Below are positions 61,500-64,000 of a stretch of 64,000 bases of DNA, piece by piece (within the stretch, counting starts at the first letter, position 1; the number at the start of each line of letters is the position of its first letter). The position numbers and the translations under genes were made by a program. Location of the stretch: assembly GCF_017591435.1 (NCBI RefSeq), contig NC_059278.1:15789956-15853955 (forward strand), in the 5' to 3' direction. The notes under the pieces were generated by a model that was given only the letters and a program-made list of their open reading frames with translations, was not told where the DNA came from and ran no database searches. This stretch comes from Portunus trituberculatus. Lineage: Eukaryota; Arthropoda; Malacostraca; Decapoda; Portunidae.

Positions 61500-62400
61500 G
61501 CACGCTGCACACAACAATATATTCAATAGCGTGGAAGTGAAGTGAAGGTTATTCCTCCCACCAATTCTTCCTCACTCACTCCCTCCCTCACTCACTCACT
61601 CACTCATCTCTCACTTTCACTCCTCGGCTCTCCACACTCTCTAACTTCCGCTACCAGTGCTGCAATACTTTTTATATACTTTTTTTTTTATCGCTATTGT
61701 GGTCATTGTTATACACAGGAACGTCATTTGTATATTACACGCATTGTGTCTTCACGCCTCGGTCCCTTCACCATAGGACACTAGCCAATATTATTAAACG
61801 CTTTGCTCTCTCACCATCACTACTTTCCACTGGTTTAAGTTGAGGATGTTCATATTTTCAAGGATATTTTTATGGTTCTATGGTGGACTGGCAAGATTTC
61901 TAGGTTATCATAAGGAGAAACTGTCTTGAAAACCCAGCTAGTCGTCTCTGTGGCCTTGGAAAACTGTCGTGGTGATAGGGCAAGGCATTTTTGAATAAGT
62001 TCGACTGCTGCCCCAAGAAGAGATAATCAATAGTGTCTTAGCTGACTTTCTCTACACCAGCTTTTTCTCTGTTTGTGTCGTGGGTTTATTTTCCTTATGT
62101 ATTCGAGTGACTATGCTTCCGTTTTCTCTTCCGTGTCAGGTTCTTTTTTAAGGGAAGGCTACTGAAGATGGTTAGTATTTGGTGGTTTTCGTTTTCTTTT
62201 TGGTTCTGTTTTGTTGCGGTTTAAAAGAAAAATTGGTAAGCTCCCTCGTTCACTGTTTTCTCTCTCTCTCTCTCTGGCAATATACTAATGACTAATATTC
62301 ATTTGTTGACATTTTTTTTTTTCAAGGCAAAATGTTGATGAAAATGTATAAACGAATACGCACTAAAAATAAAATAAAATGTATAAAATCTCATTCCTAG
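61500..62400. other. No gene seen
   Basis: Mixed AT-rich DNA without supported exons. Confidence 0.5.
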
Positions 62401-62401
62401 A

Positions 62402-62404
<3 letters not shown>

Positions 62405-62449
<45 letters not shown>
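62405..62449. repeat. (TC)n microsatellite
   Basis: About 22 TC units. Confidence 0.95.
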
Positions 62450-62451
<2 letters not shown>

Positions 62452-62699
62452 GAAACAAGAGTAGCCATAACACTATCCACCACCACCACCACCACCAGAC
62501 AAACACCCCACCCTCACCCCGTCACCCCCATCCCCACCTCCAGTCGTAAACAGAGAAGGGGTCAGCCGTGCCCTCGCCCCTTCCTGTCACCCCTTGAGTC
62601 TGGCCCCACCCCACACCTCTCGACCCTCGCTTGTTTACAGAGGCGCACAAAGGCAGGGAAGGTGACACCGAGTCCGAACTGGCGGGTGTGAAAATGTAG

Positions 62700-63405
62700 A
62701 TGCGTTTCCTTTGCTGTTTACGGAAGGACTTGTTTGTTTAAGGTCTCGCAGGACTGGTGAGTGATGGTGACAAGGATGGTGAGTGTACAAGAAATGGTTT
62801 AGTATTGTGATGTATTGAGGGATTTATTTTGCTTTGTTATTTACGGATACTACTTGTTTCAACCCCTTCAGTACCATGACGCGTTTCCATATTCTTCCTG
62901 CTTACTATTTGGTGATTCTATACAGCTTCAGAAACTTATGGGGGGAATTAAAATAGTAAAGACTGTGACCATTAATCTTCTGAACTCCACAGACTCTTCC
63001 TAATGTCAATAAAATGGTCTAATCGTACACAAACCTCAAGATAAAAATGTGTCCCAGTATTGAAGGGGTTAAAGGGAAGGTTTTCAAGGTAATGGTGAAG
63101 TTAAAGGAAAGATGATGATTGGAAGTATGGACAATAAATGGCTTAGTAATGTATTTAGGAGATTGGGGTTTTCTTTGTTGTTATTCAAGGAAGGAGTGGC
63201 TATCAAGGTAAGCTGAAGGGCAGGTGGGTCATAATGGTGGAGTTAAAGGAAGGATGAGAAGAAGTATATACAAGAAATAGTTTAGTATAGTGATGTGTTT
63301 GGAGATTTGCTTTTTCTTTGTAGTTACTTAAGGAAAGACTGGTTGTTTTAAAGTAAGGTGAAGGAGAGGTGGATCATAAAAGTGGAGCTAAAGGAAGGGT
63401 CGTAT
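62700..63405. repeat. ~135-140 bp tandem array interrupted by a MITE
   Basis: Units share ACAAGAAATGGTTTAGTAT (62,786; 63,130 and 63,270 in variants), GATTT-TTTTCTTTGTTGTTA, AAGGAAGGACTGGTTGTTT and GGTGGAGTTAAAGGAAGG. Subtracting the 206 bp MITE and its 4 bp duplication, the spacings are 134 and 140 bp. About three full units plus a partial first one. Confidence 0.8.
62863..63068. mobile_element. 206 bp MITE, copy 2 (inside tandem array)
   Basis: Starts CCCCTTCAGTACCATGACGC and ends CCCAGTATTGAAGGGG; the ends match as imperfect inverted repeats over about 30 bp. Flanks are TCAA (62,859-62,862) and TTAA (63,069-63,072). The tandem unit it interrupts continues on the far side, and an uninterrupted unit near 63,336 reads TTGTTTTAAAG at the corresponding point, so the target was TTAA. 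TTAA duplication is typical of piggyBac-type elements. Confidence 0.82.
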
Positions 63406-63414
63406 TTTAGATGC

Positions 63415-63437
63415 AAAAAAAAAAAAAAAATAAAAAT

Positions 63438-63469
<32 letters not shown>

Positions 63470-63500
63470 TAAAAATAAATAAATAAAAAATAAAGAACAT
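63415..63500. repeat. A-rich (AAATA)n-like run
   Basis: A run followed by irregular AAATA/AAAT repeats. The rest of the window to 64,000 is AT-rich with no supported exon. Confidence 0.9.
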
Positions 63501-64000
63501 GAAGGAAAACAGTTAATTGTAATAAGAAAATGTGTAAAAAATAACCTTTCCTTCTTGTTAACTAAGGAGGAATTTAATGCCAGAATAAATACGACAAACT
63601 GCTCACCTCATTAACTGCTAAATAAAAGAAATGAGAGAGCAAGAAAGAAATATGAAATAATTAAAGAAAAAAAATAGAAATGTGGTGAATTAAAATAAAA
63701 TACGTGTAGAAATGAATTCGACATGACGACAACACGTTAAAAAAATGACAAACGCACCAGAAAAAAAAAAAAAAATGATAATGATGTTCTTAGTAATTCC
63801 GCCGCAATGAGGGAATGACAAGTCTCTGTAAGAGTTAACGTCTCGAGTATCAAACGTATCCGCTTCCTGTGTCATTGTGAAGCAGCTTTGTGTGCTATCA
63901 GCGAAGAAATGGAGTCCTCGTGTCTGTGTCTGGGAAATTAATCTTTTTACTACTCCTGTTAACACTCAGAGCTCGATCACACACTATTTAACTGCCTTCC

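Overview
This is a nuclear genome window from an animal with intron-rich genes and an extreme load of microsatellites. The splice sites, the three protein families found (a U1 snRNP factor, a ciliary coiled-coil protein and a SAM/SH3 adaptor) and the dense CA/GT, GA/TC, GGA, GAA and GTA arrays suggest an arthropod, most probably a decapod crustacean. That assignment is an inference from texture; no lineage marker was identified.

Layout. Positions 1-7,400 hold no gene I can support, only two tRNA-derived SINEs, microsatellites and several perfect CRE octamers. Positions 7,439-15,348 (minus strand) hold a complete seven-exon LUC7-like gene (LUC7L/LUC7L2 type, 324 residues). It is head-to-head with a seventeen-exon CFAP58-like gene on the plus strand (16,444-22,405). 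Between the two starts lies an isolated, well-formed minus-strand exon (15,971-16,099) belonging to neither gene. Positions 24,358-32,953 (minus) hold the core of a SASH1-type adaptor gene (large novel N-terminal exon, SH3, SAM), tail-to-tail with CFAP58. Two further phase-compatible coding exons at 44,578-44,814 and 47,957-48,250 may be its alternative first exons, which would stretch the gene over about 24 kb. From 48.3 kb to the end I see no gene, only repeats.

Repeats. Besides microsatellites there are four copies of a tRNA-Val-derived SINE, all with a CA tract immediately 5' of the tRNA head; two copies of a 205-206 bp MITE with TTAA/TCAA flanks, one sitting inside a tandem array whose other units show the empty site; three copies of another dispersed repeat; and diverged tandem arrays with unit lengths of roughly 25, 40, 100, 100-125, 135 and 155 bp.

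Most interesting points. The CFAP58-like gene keeps its frame over almost all exons, but two places look frameshifted against the conserved coiled-coil reading, so it is either carrying sequence errors or starting to decay. The SINE appears to be targeted to (AC)n. The MITE has a natural empty-site control next to it. I found no CRISPR array, operon or obviously new multi-gene system.
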